DNA from: Pelagophyceae sp. CCMP2097
Lineage: Eukaryota; Sar; Pelagophyceae
NCBI GenBank assembly: GCA_026770575.1
Contig: MU657310.1
Span: 79,391 to 92,559, forward strand
Direction of reading: 5' to 3'
DNA: 13,169 nt
Part shown: piece by piece, positions 1 to 8,189 of the stretch
How positions within the stretch are numbered: the first letter of the stretch is position 1
Layout of the letters: the number at the start of each line of letters is the position of its first letter
The notes under the pieces: generated by a model
Database searches by the model: none
Seen by the model: only the letters and a program-made list of their open reading frames with translations
What the model was told of the DNA's origin: nothing
Program-made: the position numbers and the translations under genes

Positions 1-440
1 AATCTCCCGGTCTTATCTTTCAAATCCGAGCCCAAACCCAAACATGCACCCTACCCCAACTTCGGGCGGAAAGTTGACCGGGCTGTTGTGTTTCGATCGG
101 GGCGCGCGATGGTGCGTTTGTTAGGTCCTGTCAAGGCGCAGCCGCCGTTACCGCCGCGCGCGCTCCCAGTAAAAGAAAATGCGGAACCGCGAGTGCTTTG
201 GCGAAGCCTTCGAAGAAGTCTCTTTGAACAAGGCTTCATGCGCTTAGCTTGCCAGGCTTCTGAAGGAGCCTGCTTTCGAGTCATGATAAGCTTCAATGCG
301 CTTTGAACACGCCAGAGGCTTACGAGCCCCCCCCGAGGCCGTGTCTCGGCGGCGGTGCTTGCTTAGACGTCTAGACTCTGGGACCAGAACATCGACCTCT
401 GTGGCCAGCCCAGGCTCTGGGACGCTCCAATACGGCCACG
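1..440. other. stretch without a recognisable gene
   Basis: Open frames of 70-105 codons exist on both strands, but none has a recognisable domain, and overlapping frames are open in several registers, as expected by chance at this GC content. A short imperfect direct repeat with the core GCTTCA(A)TGCGCTT occurs at about 231-247 and 289-305, and CTTTGAACA occurs at about 222 and 302. The stretch may be the upstream flank of the degraded gene that follows. Confidence 0.5.
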
Positions 441-443
441 GTC

Positions 444-1019
444 CCGCGCTCGCTGGCCGTGGTGCTGCTTTGCGCGCGCGCCGTCTTCACGGCGCCGCCG
501 TTGCCGAAATGCGGCTGCGACTTTTGCTTCACGGGCAGCCTGTAGACAGCGACTCGTGCGCCGGTCTCGGATGCTGCACGACCGCGGCGCCTCGACGGGC
601 CTCGCGTCGGTAAGAGCGAGATTGCGTGCGGCTCGGACGAAGACGACGTCGTCTGGCAGATCCAGGGCGAGGGCGCGTTCTACGGTTACCAGGGCGACGA
701 CTTCGTCGATTCAATGGCCGGCGCAACCTCGCTGTTCTACGGCGGGATCGGCGACTACCGCGTGGACGTCCTGAACGATGGTATGTTCGACGGTGAACAG
801 GGTACTCGGTGGGCGCGCTAAACGGCGGACTCTTCTACGGCAGGAATCCGACTATGTGGGCACGATGAACGGTGGTGGCTTCTTCGGCTCCATCGGCGAC
901 GATTCGGTGGACGTCATGAATGGTGGGTTGCTCAACTGTGACCAAGACGACGACGCCGTCGACTTTATGAACGGCGGGTTCTTTCGAAGCGGGCAAGGCG
1001 ACGGCCACGTGGACCCGAA
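444..1019 (+). pseudogene. degraded gene for a secreted-looking protein with 17-residue GDDxVDxMNGG repeats
   Basis: I do not recognise the family. In one frame, 444-545 gives a hydrophobic stretch (SLAVVLLCARAVFTAPP) followed by a cysteine-rich piece (CGCDFC), like a signal peptide, and then hits a stop. The same frame reopens and from about 636 encodes an acidic repeat region: units of about 17 residues with the pattern GDDxVDxMNGGxFxGxQ. The frame is lost at about 800-815, when a stop is reached at 822, and again at about 845-860. The repeat pattern continues each time in a different frame (SVGALNGGLFYG, then DYVGTMNGGGFFG). It ends abruptly at about 1015, where the inverted-repeat element starts. 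No start codon is visible before the hydrophobic stretch. The glycine/aspartate pattern recalls calcium-binding secreted repeats but does not match the RTX nonapeptide. The rival explanation, indel errors in the assembly, cannot be excluded. Confidence 0.55.
660..1017 (+). repeat. 51-nt (17-residue) tandem repeat array
   Basis: About six units are readable once frame changes are allowed: GDDFVDSMAGATSLFYGGI (19 residues), GDYRVDVLNDGMFDGEQ, a broken unit with ALNGGLFYG, a unit with VGTMNGGGFFGSI, GDDSVDVMNGGLLNCDQ and DDDAVDFMNGGFFRSGQ, then a truncated GDGHVD. The four complete 17-residue units fix the period at 51 nt. Confidence 0.65.
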
Positions 1020-1031
1020 GAGCACACATAC

Positions 1032-1552
1032 CAGTGTGTCCACGGTCGATTTTGCGTGTCGGACACGGTCGGTGGGGGTGGAGGGTGTCGGTGGGTGGGG
1101 AGGGGGGGTCGGCGACCCTCCCTGCGCGGCTCGACGCGCCAATTCGGTGGGGGGAGAGGGTCCTGGACCCCCCCCCCCAACAGGGTGTCAGACCCTGGAA
1201 TACTACCCGCGCGACGTTCCACAGGCGCCACATAACGTTGCTGAATGACTCGCGGGACGAAAGTCGTGCTCGCGCCGAGACATAATTTTCAAAAAGGCAT
1301 TAAGCAGGACATCATGAGCGCTCGTATCCTTGTCGGGGGCGCAATGCCTCTGGTAGTAGCCCCGATTCGGTGGGGGGGGGGGGCCCAGGACCCTCCCCCA
1401 GGTTGCACCCTGTCCAAAAACCGGCTGCCAATACCTCGCCGCCGGTGGGGGAAGGTTTCACGTATCGACGCGTGTACAGCCGCCGGTGGGGGGGAAGGTC
1501 CTGGACCCTCCCCTTTCGTGTCCGACACGCAAAATCGGTCATGGACACACTG
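1032..1552. mobile_element. about 520-bp element bounded by 36-bp inverted repeats
   Basis: Positions 1032-1067 and 1517-1552 are reverse complements over 36 bp with three mismatches, all transitions. Similarity continues a few bases outward, again with transitions. The interior has no supported gene. It is built of GC-rich modules in which a GGTGGGGG run is followed by a short palindrome (GGGTCC-T-GGACCC or a variant), at about 1145-1178, 1368-1402 and 1484-1515. The left end coincides with the point where the 17-residue repeat gene stops making sense, so this may be an insertion. No clear target-site duplication was found. It is most likely a non-autonomous transposon or foldback repeat. 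A decayed larger element is also possible. Confidence 0.55.
1074..1108 (+). other. G-quadruplex-forming motif
   Basis: Five G-runs of 5, 3, 3, 4 and 7 bases are separated by loops of 4, 7, 1 and 1 bases, meeting the usual four runs of at least three G with loops of at most seven. It lies just inside the left end of the inverted-repeat element. Confidence 0.7.
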
Positions 1553-1805
1553 ATACACGAGAAGTGGCAGGCCCCGATCTCGAGAGAGGCGCCTCATTAA
1601 ACGATCGGGCTGCCCGCGCTCCCTATGGGGGCGTCTCGACGGCCGCCGTCGGAGGGCGCCCCTGCTCGAGGACCACAGCGACAATCCCGCCGTCGAGTAG
1701 ATTCCGAGTCGTTAATAATCAGGGTGGGGTACGGAGCTCTGGCGACGAGGGCTCTTGGGAGCGGCCGGCGGCCCCGCGGCCGGCTTGCACAGAGGCCCGA
1801 CGTTA

Positions 1806-2655
1806 GAGTGCGACATTCCTGAGCCGCGCCGTCCCGTCGCTGCTCGCCGTCGCGACGCGCTCGCCGTCGGGCGAGAACGCGCAGCTCCAGACGATGCCGG
1901 CGTGCCTCTTAAGCGTCGACTGCAGCGCGCCTGTCGCGGCGTCCCAGAGCCGTGCCGTCTCGTCGCTGCTCGCCGTCACGACGCGCTTGCCGTCGGGCGA
2001 GAATATGCAGCTGAAGACTATGCCGGCGTGCCCCTGCAGCGTCACCTGCAACGCGCCCGTCTCGGCGTCCCAGAGCCGCACCGTCTCGTCGTCGCTCGCC
2101 GTCACGATGCGCGTGCCGTCGGGCGAGAACGCGCAGCAATTGACATCGCCGTCGTGCCCTTCGAGCGTCGCCTGCAGCGCGCCCGTCGCGGCGTCCCAGA
2201 GCCGCGCCGTCCCGTCGTAGCTCGCCGTCAAAATGCGCTTGCCGTCGGGCGAGAACGCGCAGCTCATGACACCGCTGGTGTGCTCCTCGAGCGTCGCCTG
2301 CAGCGCGCCCGTCTCGGCGTCCCACAGCCGCGCCGCCCCGTCTTCGCTCGCCATCGCGACGCGCTTGCCGTCGGGCGAGAACTGCGCTGCGGGTGTGCTC
2401 CTCGAGCGTCACCTGCAGCGCGCTCGTCTCGGCGTTCCACAGCCGCGCCGTCTTGTCGCTGCTCGCTGTTACGACGCGCTTGCCGTCGGGCGAGAACGCG
2501 CAGCATTCGACACTGCCGGTGTGCCCCTCGAGCGTCGCCTGCAGCGCGCCTGTCTCGGCGTCCCAGAGCCGCGCCGTCCCGTCCTCGCTCGCCGTCACGA
2601 TGCGCTTGCCGTCGGGCGAGAACGCGCAGCTACAGGCGTTGCCGACGACGTGCCC
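1806..2655 (-). repeat. array of seven 126-bp WD40-coding repeats
   Basis: The 126-bp period is visible directly: CCGTCGGGCGAGAA recurs at fixed spacing (for example near 1864 and 1990), and the units are close to identical at DNA level, including synonymous sites. Such uniformity suggests recent duplication or homogenisation by unequal exchange. The unit around 2340-2440 is shorter by about 11 bp. Confidence 0.85.
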
Positions 2656-2753
2656 CTTGATGATTGCGCTGCACTTCGGGATGCGGTCCTTCCAGACGAG
2701 CTTGCGCAGGGCCAGCGTCACAGCGCGCGCGTCGCAGGCGACGTGCTTCGTCA

Positions 2754-3629
2754 CACGCCAACTGGGAGACAGAGATGTTGCAACATTGGTATATTTTCGG
2801 CTCGGAGGCACTCTTCTCAGGCCTGGCACGCGCGGGCGTGGACGGCCGCGCGCAGAAGAAGCGCGGAGGCCGCTCCGTATGGTACCCGCGTCCCCTATAG
2901 GCCAAGAAGTTTGGGGTATACAGGCCTCTGGGGAGCGCCGTGTCGACTTGCTTGAATTCGAAATTCGGCGCTCGGCGGCAGCGCGCGAACGAGTGGGTCC
3001 GAAATCACACCTAAGACATATGTGCTCTGGATGGCACTGTACGTGGGGCTGATAAACAAAGATCACGAAAAGAAACCCGTCTTCGACCCGATTACACTCT
3101 GACAACGTAGGGTCTCCACGACACTCTTCTAAGTCGTCGATCATGGCCACTCGTGCCGCGATACTCGCTGGAGACGTCGGCTTCACGGCCCTACAGATGG
3201 TGCACCAATCGGCGCCGGTCTTATAGGCCGGTTGCGTGTTTTTCATGGGCGTGACGTGCCTCGTACGAACGTCGGCCAAGTCTTGGAAAGCGCCGAGTTC
3301 CGAGCGCCACTTTTTTTTGGCACCAGCTCATAGAGACGGGTATTTCACGACACATATGTCTTAGGTGTGATTTGCGCACCACTCTGAGCGCCGTGAGCGC
3401 CCCTCCAAGTTGAGACCATTTCACACTTCGCCCCCGCATCTGGCCTATACGTGCCGGCGTCGAGTAAAGACGGTTCCCGCCCATAGATGAGACCCTATGC
3501 TCGGACCCCTGACCCTCCGCTCGACGCCTGGGGCAAAGGCGCCCGCGCGCGAGGCGCCCGAAGAATGACCTCGAAATTGACCTCGCACATTTACGAATGT
3601 TACGGTCTCTCTGTCTCCCAGTTGGCGTG
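2754..3629. mobile_element. MITE/foldback-type element with 22-bp perfect terminal inverted repeats
   Basis: Positions 2754-2775 and 3608-3629 are exact reverse complements over 22 bp (outer end CACGCCAACTGGG), with weaker similarity continuing inward for about 20 bp. A second, inner pair, 3002-3024 and 3351-3373, is an exact 23-bp inverted repeat (core CACACCTAAGACATATG). The distance from outer to inner repeat is about 250 bp on each arm, so the element is probably two diverged long inverted arms around a loop of about 330 bp. No transposase is recognisable. No convincing target-site duplication was found; the flanks share only a degenerate GTGxC. Two ORFs that read into the inner repeats share SHLRHMC only because of the inverted repeat. 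The element separates two parts of the WD40 gene. Confidence 0.75.
3002..3373. repeat. inner 23-bp perfect inverted repeat of the foldback element
   Basis: Positions 3002-3024 pair with 3351-3373 without mismatch. The bases between them (3025-3350) form the loop of the foldback and hold no supported gene. Confidence 0.8.
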
Positions 3630-3765
3630 GGCACGAGATGGCCTTGGAGGCCACCAGCTGGAGGATGGGCGTGAGCAGATCGCGCTGCTCAAACACGCGG
3701 AGTGCGAGCGCGGCAGCGCCGGCGCGCGACCGGGCGCGCCGCGCGGCCCGGGTGGCCGCCGGCAT

Positions 3766-4194
3766 ACCCCCCGAGCGGACCCGGGGGCGCGCCCGGGGCT
3801 CCGAGGCCCCTCGAAAGCGGGACGAGCGCAGAGAATGCCGCTGCGACGCGACGCTCCGAGCCCGGAGTCGGCCAGTCGACGGCGACGCAGTTAAACGCAG
3901 TGGCGCGCCTACGGTAGGACGTTTAGACCTTTGGGCGTATCCCCCGACACACGCGTCGGATTCGGGCCACGAGGGGGGCGTTTGAAAGCCCGTGACGCGC
4001 TCTACAAGCCTGGAGCAGGAGCGAGGTTTTTGGACGGCGTGTTTTATGGTATAGCTCGTCGAAGTGCGCGATTTCAGCTCGGCGTCTTCGGCCTCTTCGG
4101 CCTCTTTTATCGACGCTTCTGGCTCGTGGGCAACCGCCGGTGGAATCCTGATGGCGGCCGGGCCGGCCCGGGCCGCTTTTGGTGGCCGACTTTT
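3766..4194 (-). other. Met-less open frame leading into the WD40 N-terminal piece; otherwise no gene
   Basis: On the minus strand the frame of the WD40 N-terminal piece stays open from a stop at about 4195-4197 down to the Met at 3765, about 140 codons without a Met. It includes an acidic, helix-like stretch (KEAEEAEDAELKSR, about 4110-4070). It could be upstream coding sequence of the same gene or a chance GC-rich open frame: plus-strand frames here are also open (for example 4064-4414). Nothing resembles a known family. Confidence 0.3.
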
Positions 4195-5171
4195 TCAGAG
4201 ACGGGCGCACACGTCTTCCGAGGGAAACGTCTCGAGCCGAATCGAGGCCGTCCCGGCCGCGAGGTCGGACGTGGACGGCCCGGGCCTCGCGTCAGACCTG
4301 CTGGAGCCTCTGTGGCCTTTGTCGGCGCACGGCGCGGCCGAAGAGGACGCGCGGCGGCGACGCGCGGGCAGGGACGTCGACGCCTTTCCGAAGTTTTGGG
4401 TCCCAGAGCTTTGAAAGAGCAGGCGACGACGGCGTGACTTCCTTCCGCTTACACGTAGCCGCATTCTAGGAGAGTTCAAAGTCGTTTCTATTAGCTTGGG
4501 AAAGCTGGGGTCGTCGTCTTGTGTTCAAGTTCAAAAGTCACAGGTAACCCTGAGGTAGCCGGGTCGCAGCGTTCGTGCTGCGGGCACCACGCGGGCGTGT
4601 GGCAGCGTGAGGACGGCGGCCGGCGGGGCTGCGGCGGCGAGAACAGGTTGAGGAGCTGCGCCGTTTGCCGCGCCGGCTTTGTTTGCTGTGCGGGCGGCGG
4701 CAGCGCAAAAGAGCATGAACAACCTGACGAAGCAGGGCCGTGTCCGACTCGATCGAGCGCGAACGGCGGCGCCGGCGGCGGCGCCTACGTCGCGTTCGGT
4801 CCACTTTTGACGGTCCCGAGGGCTCAATCGTGCCAATACCCCAACACGCGCGCGCCGCATCGCTATTCTGGCAGTCGCAATCGATTTCCCGTCCTCGAAG
4901 ACCTCTGCGATTACTCGGCGATTTCTCGGGCAAGAAATACTGCGTCGGCGTCTACCTTGCCGGCGACGTCACAAACGCCGAGATGGCGGGCTGTCCAACG
5001 TGTGCTCGTCCACGGCTTGCGTCGTGTTAACCTACCCCCCACTCGCCGCGGTGCAAGCCCGCTCTCGCAAGAGGGCAGGGACCCTCGCCTTTTCGCCTCG
5101 CAAGAAGACGCCCCTCGATGGACCTTTGGTTGGACGGACTCAGGTAGCGAGGCGATATGATTAAGATGTGT
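4195..5171. other. stretch without a confident gene
   Basis: The longest plus-strand open frame is 4519-5160 (213 codons), ending 12 bases before the stop codon of the convergent dehydrogenase gene. Its product is rich in Arg, Ser, Gly and Cys and shows no domain, and other frames are open across parts of it: plus 4740-5030, minus 4531-4860 and minus 4538-4933. One short piece of the 4740-5030 frame (KKYCVGVYLAGDVTNAEMAGC) looks protein-like, but I cannot place it. I regard the whole stretch as intergenic or decayed until expression data say otherwise. Confidence 0.4.
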
Positions 5172-6014
5172 TTACTTGTTGTAAACTTTGGCGTCCGGGT
5201 CGGCTTCGCCGCCGTACTCCGGCATGCCCGGGTCTCGGGCGCAGGTCCAGGGTGAGCGGAGGCCATCGGAGCCGTAGTACCATCCTGAAGTCACATCCCC
5301 AAATAAAGCCTTCAACGTGGACTTGCACCCTTCCGCCGGCGTCAGCGCCGCGCCGTAGCCCACCGTCATGGCCGTGGCGATGAAGCCGGGGCTGATGGCG
5401 ATGACCTTTAAGTGCGGGTAACTTTTAGCCTGGATTAACGTCAGCGCCGATAACGCCGCCTTCGACAACCCGTAGCCGCCGCCGATGCCCGTGTTGCCCT
5501 TTTCTACGTTTTCAGCTAAAGAGGCCTCTAAAGCAGGCAGCGTCAGGTCTGGGTTGGTAAATAAAGCTTTAGTCTCTGCGTTCTGGTCTCGTAGCCACGC
5601 AGACGCGACGCCCGAGGAGACGTTAACGATGCGTTCGTCCAGCAGGTCCGCGAACGCGTCGGTGACGCGCTTGGGGCCTTTGTAGTTGGTGTTCATCACA
5701 AGATCACAAGTCATCGAGTCATGTGCTAAACCGACTCCAGCGTTGTTCACTAAAGCAAATAATCGCACGCCCGTCGCTTTAACCGTTTCAGCCGCCTTGA
5801 GACAGGATACGTCGTCCTGGACGTCGACCTCCAGGACCGTCAAGCGCGAGGCGGCGGAGGGGTGCTTCTCGACGATTGAAGCGACTGCGGCATTACCCTT
5901 CTCCAGGCTGCGCGCGCCCAGAATCACTTCGCACCCATGCTCGGCAACTAAAAGCTCGCAGAGCGCGAGGCCGATGCCGGAGTTGCCGCCCGTGACGAGG
6001 ACCGTGCGCGACAT
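5172..6014 (-). CDS. short-chain dehydrogenase/reductase, carbonyl-reductase-like
   Basis: A classical SDR, expected to use NAD(P)H to reduce a carbonyl; the substrate is unknown. Numbered from the upstream Met at 6101, it shows the Rossmann motif TGGNSGIG (37-44), an arginine after strand beta2 (GAR, 62-64) that favours NADPH, VNNAG (118-122), the catalytic Asn in MNTNYKG (near 139), Ser in NVSSG (162-163), YGLSK (210-214, catalytic Tyr and Lys) and SPGFIAT (237-243). The roughly 47-residue gap between the active-site Ser and Tyr resembles carbonyl reductase 1 relatives, which carry an insertion there. The C-terminus YYGSDGLRSPW also fits the eukaryotic carbonyl-reductase group. The frame is uninterrupted, with no intron. 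I prefer the start at 6014 (MSRTVLVTGG), because most SDRs begin a few residues before the first strand. The Met at 6101 would add 29 residues with no clear targeting signal. It diverges from the AFG1 gene. Confidence 0.9.
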   Translation of the reverse strand: MSRTVLVTGGNSGIGLALCELLVAEHGCEVILGARSLEKGNAAVASIVEKHPSAASRLTVLEVDVQDDVSCLKAAETVKATGVRLFALVNNAGVGLAHDSMTCDLVMNTNYKGPKRVTDAFADLLDERIVNVSSGVASAWLRDQNAETKALFTNPDLTLPALEASLAENVEKGNTGIGGGYGLSKAALSALTLIQAKSYPHLKVIAISPGFIATAMTVGYGAALTPAEGCKSTLKALFGDVTSGWYYGSDGLRSPWTCARDPGMPEYGGEADPDAKVYNK

Positions 6015-6369
6015 TGAGCGTGCGAGGTTCGACTCGTCCGCGAACTTGAACTCGTTTGACGATTCTTCGCAATCTCTGAGCAATTTCTTCGCAAATCCCA
6101 AGCAATACTGGGAACGTTCTTCTGGAACCCGTTGAAGAAAACCCGGGGCAAAGATCGGGTAAGATGTTTTTTCGGCGACTACGCCGCTAACTTTTTCCCC
6201 TTTTTTTCTTCGGGCGCGTTGACACGCTGGGCGGCGCGCATCCGTTGGCGCACTGCAAGCGCGGTGGTGGTCCGGACGACGTCGCGGCAGCGCGGGCGTG
6301 CTGTCGCCTGGGCGCGCTTATAGTCTCACCTGAGTGCTGCAAGCCTCACGCTCGTGCGTTGGCAGCAGC
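6015..6369. promoter_or_regulatory. divergent promoter region between the dehydrogenase and AFG1 genes
   Basis: The two start codons face away from each other, separated by 355 bp (268 bp if the upstream dehydrogenase Met at 6101 is used), so the promoters and 5' leaders of both must lie here or overlap. A pyrimidine-rich run (TTTTTCCCCTTTTTTTC, about 6190-6207) and a weak TATA-like CTTATAGT (about 6318) are visible. Neither is strong evidence. Confidence 0.45.
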
Positions 6370-7824
6370 ATGCCCACCGTCCGCTGCGCCGTGCGCGCCC
6401 TCGTGCGATCCGGCGCTCTGCGGTCCGACGCGGGCCAGGACCGCGCGGCTTTAGCGTTGGACGCTGCTTTACAAAGAAGGACGCTGGCAAAACGGCTCTT
6501 CGACCCTTCCACTTGGTACAAGGGCGGCCCGCGCGGCGCGTACATCTCCGGCCCCGTCGGGAGTGGCAAGAGCATGTTGATGGACATGCTTTACGAGAAA
6601 GCGCCGGTCGGGACGAAGAAGAAGCGTGTACATTTTCATGATTGGATGTTGGATGTCCATCAACGCCTACATGACAATCGACTGCGCCACGGCGCTGTCG
6701 AAAGAAGAGCGAAGCTGAAGGCGGTGGGCGAGGAGATGGCGAAAGAGGCGTCTCTCCTTTGCTTTGACGAGTTTGCGGTGTTTGATGTTGGAGATGCTTT
6801 AATCTTACGAGAAGTGTTCAGTGCAATGTTCAACAGAGGTGTCCAAGTCGTCGCCACGTCGAATAGACGGCCCGACGAATTGTATCTGAACGGCATCAAC
6901 AGGGATCTTTTCTTACCTTTTATCGACCTTTTGAAGCTGAGATGCGAGCCCGTCGACATGGCCTCTCTGGACAGCCAGGACGTCGACTACCGCCAACTCG
7001 CCCAAGCCGAGGCCTCGCACTGGTTCGTCTCCACTCCCGGAGGTGGAGCAGAGGAAGGGTTTCGACGAGCGCTGGACCAAGCTTTACAAGACGACGGCCC
7101 CAACGCCTCCGACGGCGCCCAAACGCTCCGCCCGACGACGGTCGACTGCGCCTTTGGCCGCTCCTTTGAGATCCTCGCGCACGACGGTGCGTCTTTGCGG
7201 CGGGGCGTCTTGCGCGTGGTGTTTCACATAAATACGCAGGTGCGTTCGGCGTGGCAAAGACGTCCTTCGCCGAGCTCTGCGGCCGCCCCGCCGGCGCGGC
7301 GGACTACGTGGCGCTGGCGGACCGCTTCGCTTTGGTGTTTGTCGACGGCGTGCCGCCGTTTATCGGCGACGGCGCGGACACGGCTGCCGCGCGGCGCTTC
7401 GTCACCCTTATAGATGTCCTCTACGAGCGCCGCTGCGCTCTAATCGCTTTAGCGGACGCTTCCTTGACGGACAAGGCGAAGCGCAACGCCGCCGCCGGGT
7501 TCCAGGCGCGCGGGCCAAACGCCGAGGCCCTGGCTTTTAAAGTGATGGAGGAAGGCGGTTCGAGCGGCCGCCTCACCACCGTCCTCGAAGGCGGCACGGA
7601 ATGGTCCGCGACCGGCCGCGTCGGCGTCTCCATGGGCGAGCCGCCGCGTCCGGCGAAACACCCTGCCACAGCAACGGCCGCAACGGCCTGATCATCCCAC
7701 CGTTTTAGGCGAATTCGCGGGCGCGACGGACCTGCAGTTCGCCTGGGCGCGCGCCCTCTCCAGACTCGTCGAGCTGACGAGCTTGGGCTGGGCGCAAAAA
7801 GCGCAGGAGCGAGGGCGAGCATAG
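6370..7824 (+). CDS. AFG1: AFG1/ZapE-family AAA+ ATPase, three exons
   Basis: AFG1-type ATPase; in eukaryotes the family acts at the mitochondrial inner membrane in protein quality control. Exons 6370-7186, 7240-7635 and 7709-7824 join in frame to 442 residues. Counting from the Met at 6370: an N-terminal helix typical of the family (RSDAGQDRAALALD, 19-31), Walker A GPVGSGKS (61-68), RVHFHDWMLDVHQRLH (86-101), Walker B LLCFDEF (129-135), sensor-1 VVATSNR (160-166), then DELYLNGINRDLFLPFI. Exon 2 carries GVAKTSFAELCGRPAGAADY and EWSATGRVGVSM. Exon 3 carries the C-terminal helix FAWARALSRLVEL. These blocks run in family order, which is what identifies the introns. The first Met of the frame is at 6334, 12 codons earlier; I prefer 6370 for its better context. 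The short basic N-terminus (MPTVRCAVRALVR) could be a mitochondrial signal. No frameshift is seen. Confidence 0.9.
7187..7239 (+). other. AFG1 intron 1 (53 nt, GT-AG)
   Basis: Donor GTGCGT, acceptor ACGCAG. Splicing inside a Gly codon links HDG to AFGVAKTSFAELC, the expected family order. GGTGCGT stands at both junctions (7186-7192 and 7239-7245), a 7-bp direct repeat. Confidence 0.8.
7636..7708 (+). other. AFG1 intron 2 (73 nt, GC-AG)
   Basis: Donor GCGAGC, acceptor CGTTTTAG. Splicing inside a Gly codon joins GVSM to GEFAGATDLQFAWARALSRL, the conserved C-terminal block. Without splicing the frame stops at 7689. No GT donor nearby gives an equally good join. GGCGA occurs at both junctions (7635-7639 and 7708-7712). 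Confidence 0.75.
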
Positions 7825-8189
7825 AAATGCGACGATTGGCATTCCTAGAGCTAAGCCTTTCACACCATTCGCCCCCGAGACCCGATGGGCGCGCCCGCGG
7901 CGCCGCGCAACTCGGGGTCGCGGGATTTGAATTTGGCGCAAAAGAAGGCCTCACGCGGTACGTTCTTTGGCGGCCAGTCATTCCTCGGCGCGGCGCGGCG
8001 CTGGCGCCGCGGCCCTCGGGCGGCGGGTTGGGTCCCGAGGCGGTTCGTTATGTATTCGACTCCACGGCCCGCCCGAGGGATAGCGGCATTCTTCATCAAA
8101 CAGCTGATGCGTCCTTGACCGGGCTCGCGGCGTCGCGCCTCGTCGAGCGACCGCGCGGCATCCTTTCGGAGGGGTGCGCGTCGACTGAG
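7825..8189. other. intergenic stretch between AFG1 and the MYND/Sel1 pseudogene
   Basis: Two genes converge here. Open frames of up to 164 codons exist but are not recognisable and overlap on both strands. A short segment near 7860-7880 (TTCACACCATTCGCCCCCG) resembles a segment at about 3420-3436 inside the foldback element, possibly a scrap of the same repeat family. Confidence 0.4.

Larger units (their letters stand above)
1803..3765 (-). pseudogene. WD40-repeat protein gene, split by a transposon and frameshifted
   Basis: Reading right to left, 3765-3635 encodes an N-terminal piece with an F-box-like look (ALRVFEQRDLLTPILQLV). Coding resumes at 2761 (WRVTKHVACDARAV, LALRKLVWKDR) and runs into seven WD40 repeats of 42 residues, about 2655-1806, each with a GH or EH, CAFSPDGK and TARLWDAETGALQ. 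Seven blades would close one beta-propeller, a protein-interaction scaffold. The last repeat ends ARLRNVAL and a TAA at 1803. Two lesions are visible. An 876-bp foldback element (2754-3629) sits between the N-terminal piece and the repeats. In repeat 3, about 11 nt are missing near 2389-2392 relative to its sister repeats, which shifts the frame. Removing 2762-3634 as a GT-AG intron would keep the frame across the element, so the insertion alone need not kill the gene. The frameshift probably does, unless it is an assembly error. The start at 3765 is the first Met of a frame that stays open upstream to 4195. Confidence 0.7.

Noticed and set aside
636..1017. RTX (hemolysin-type) calcium-binding repeats
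   Set aside because: The period is 17 residues and the GGxGxDxUx nonapeptide is absent.
1034..1684. Several open frames within the inverted-repeat element
   Set aside because: They read through G-runs and hairpin modules on both strands, giving low-complexity Gly/Pro/Arg peptides.
2365..2450. A tiny intron in WD40 repeat 3 that would restore the frame
   Set aside because: A 31-nt GTGACG...GCAG segment would restore the frame but would delete about 13 residues of a conserved blade and is too short; an 11-nt deletion relative to sister repeats explains it more simply.
2393..3634. Plus- and minus-strand frames sharing SHLRHMC and a QLGDR-like piece, as if a conserved protein
   Set aside because: The shared peptides fall exactly on the terminal and inner inverted repeats of the element, so the similarity comes from DNA, not from a gene family.
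4519..5160. 213-codon plus-strand open frame
   Set aside because: No domain or clear composition bias of a real protein is visible, and several overlapping frames are equally open; reported only as part of an uncertain stretch.
6015..6101. N-terminal extension of the dehydrogenase as a targeting peptide
   Set aside because: The 29 residues are mixed in charge with no hydrophobic core or ASAFAP-like motif, so an internal start just before the Rossmann fold is more likely.
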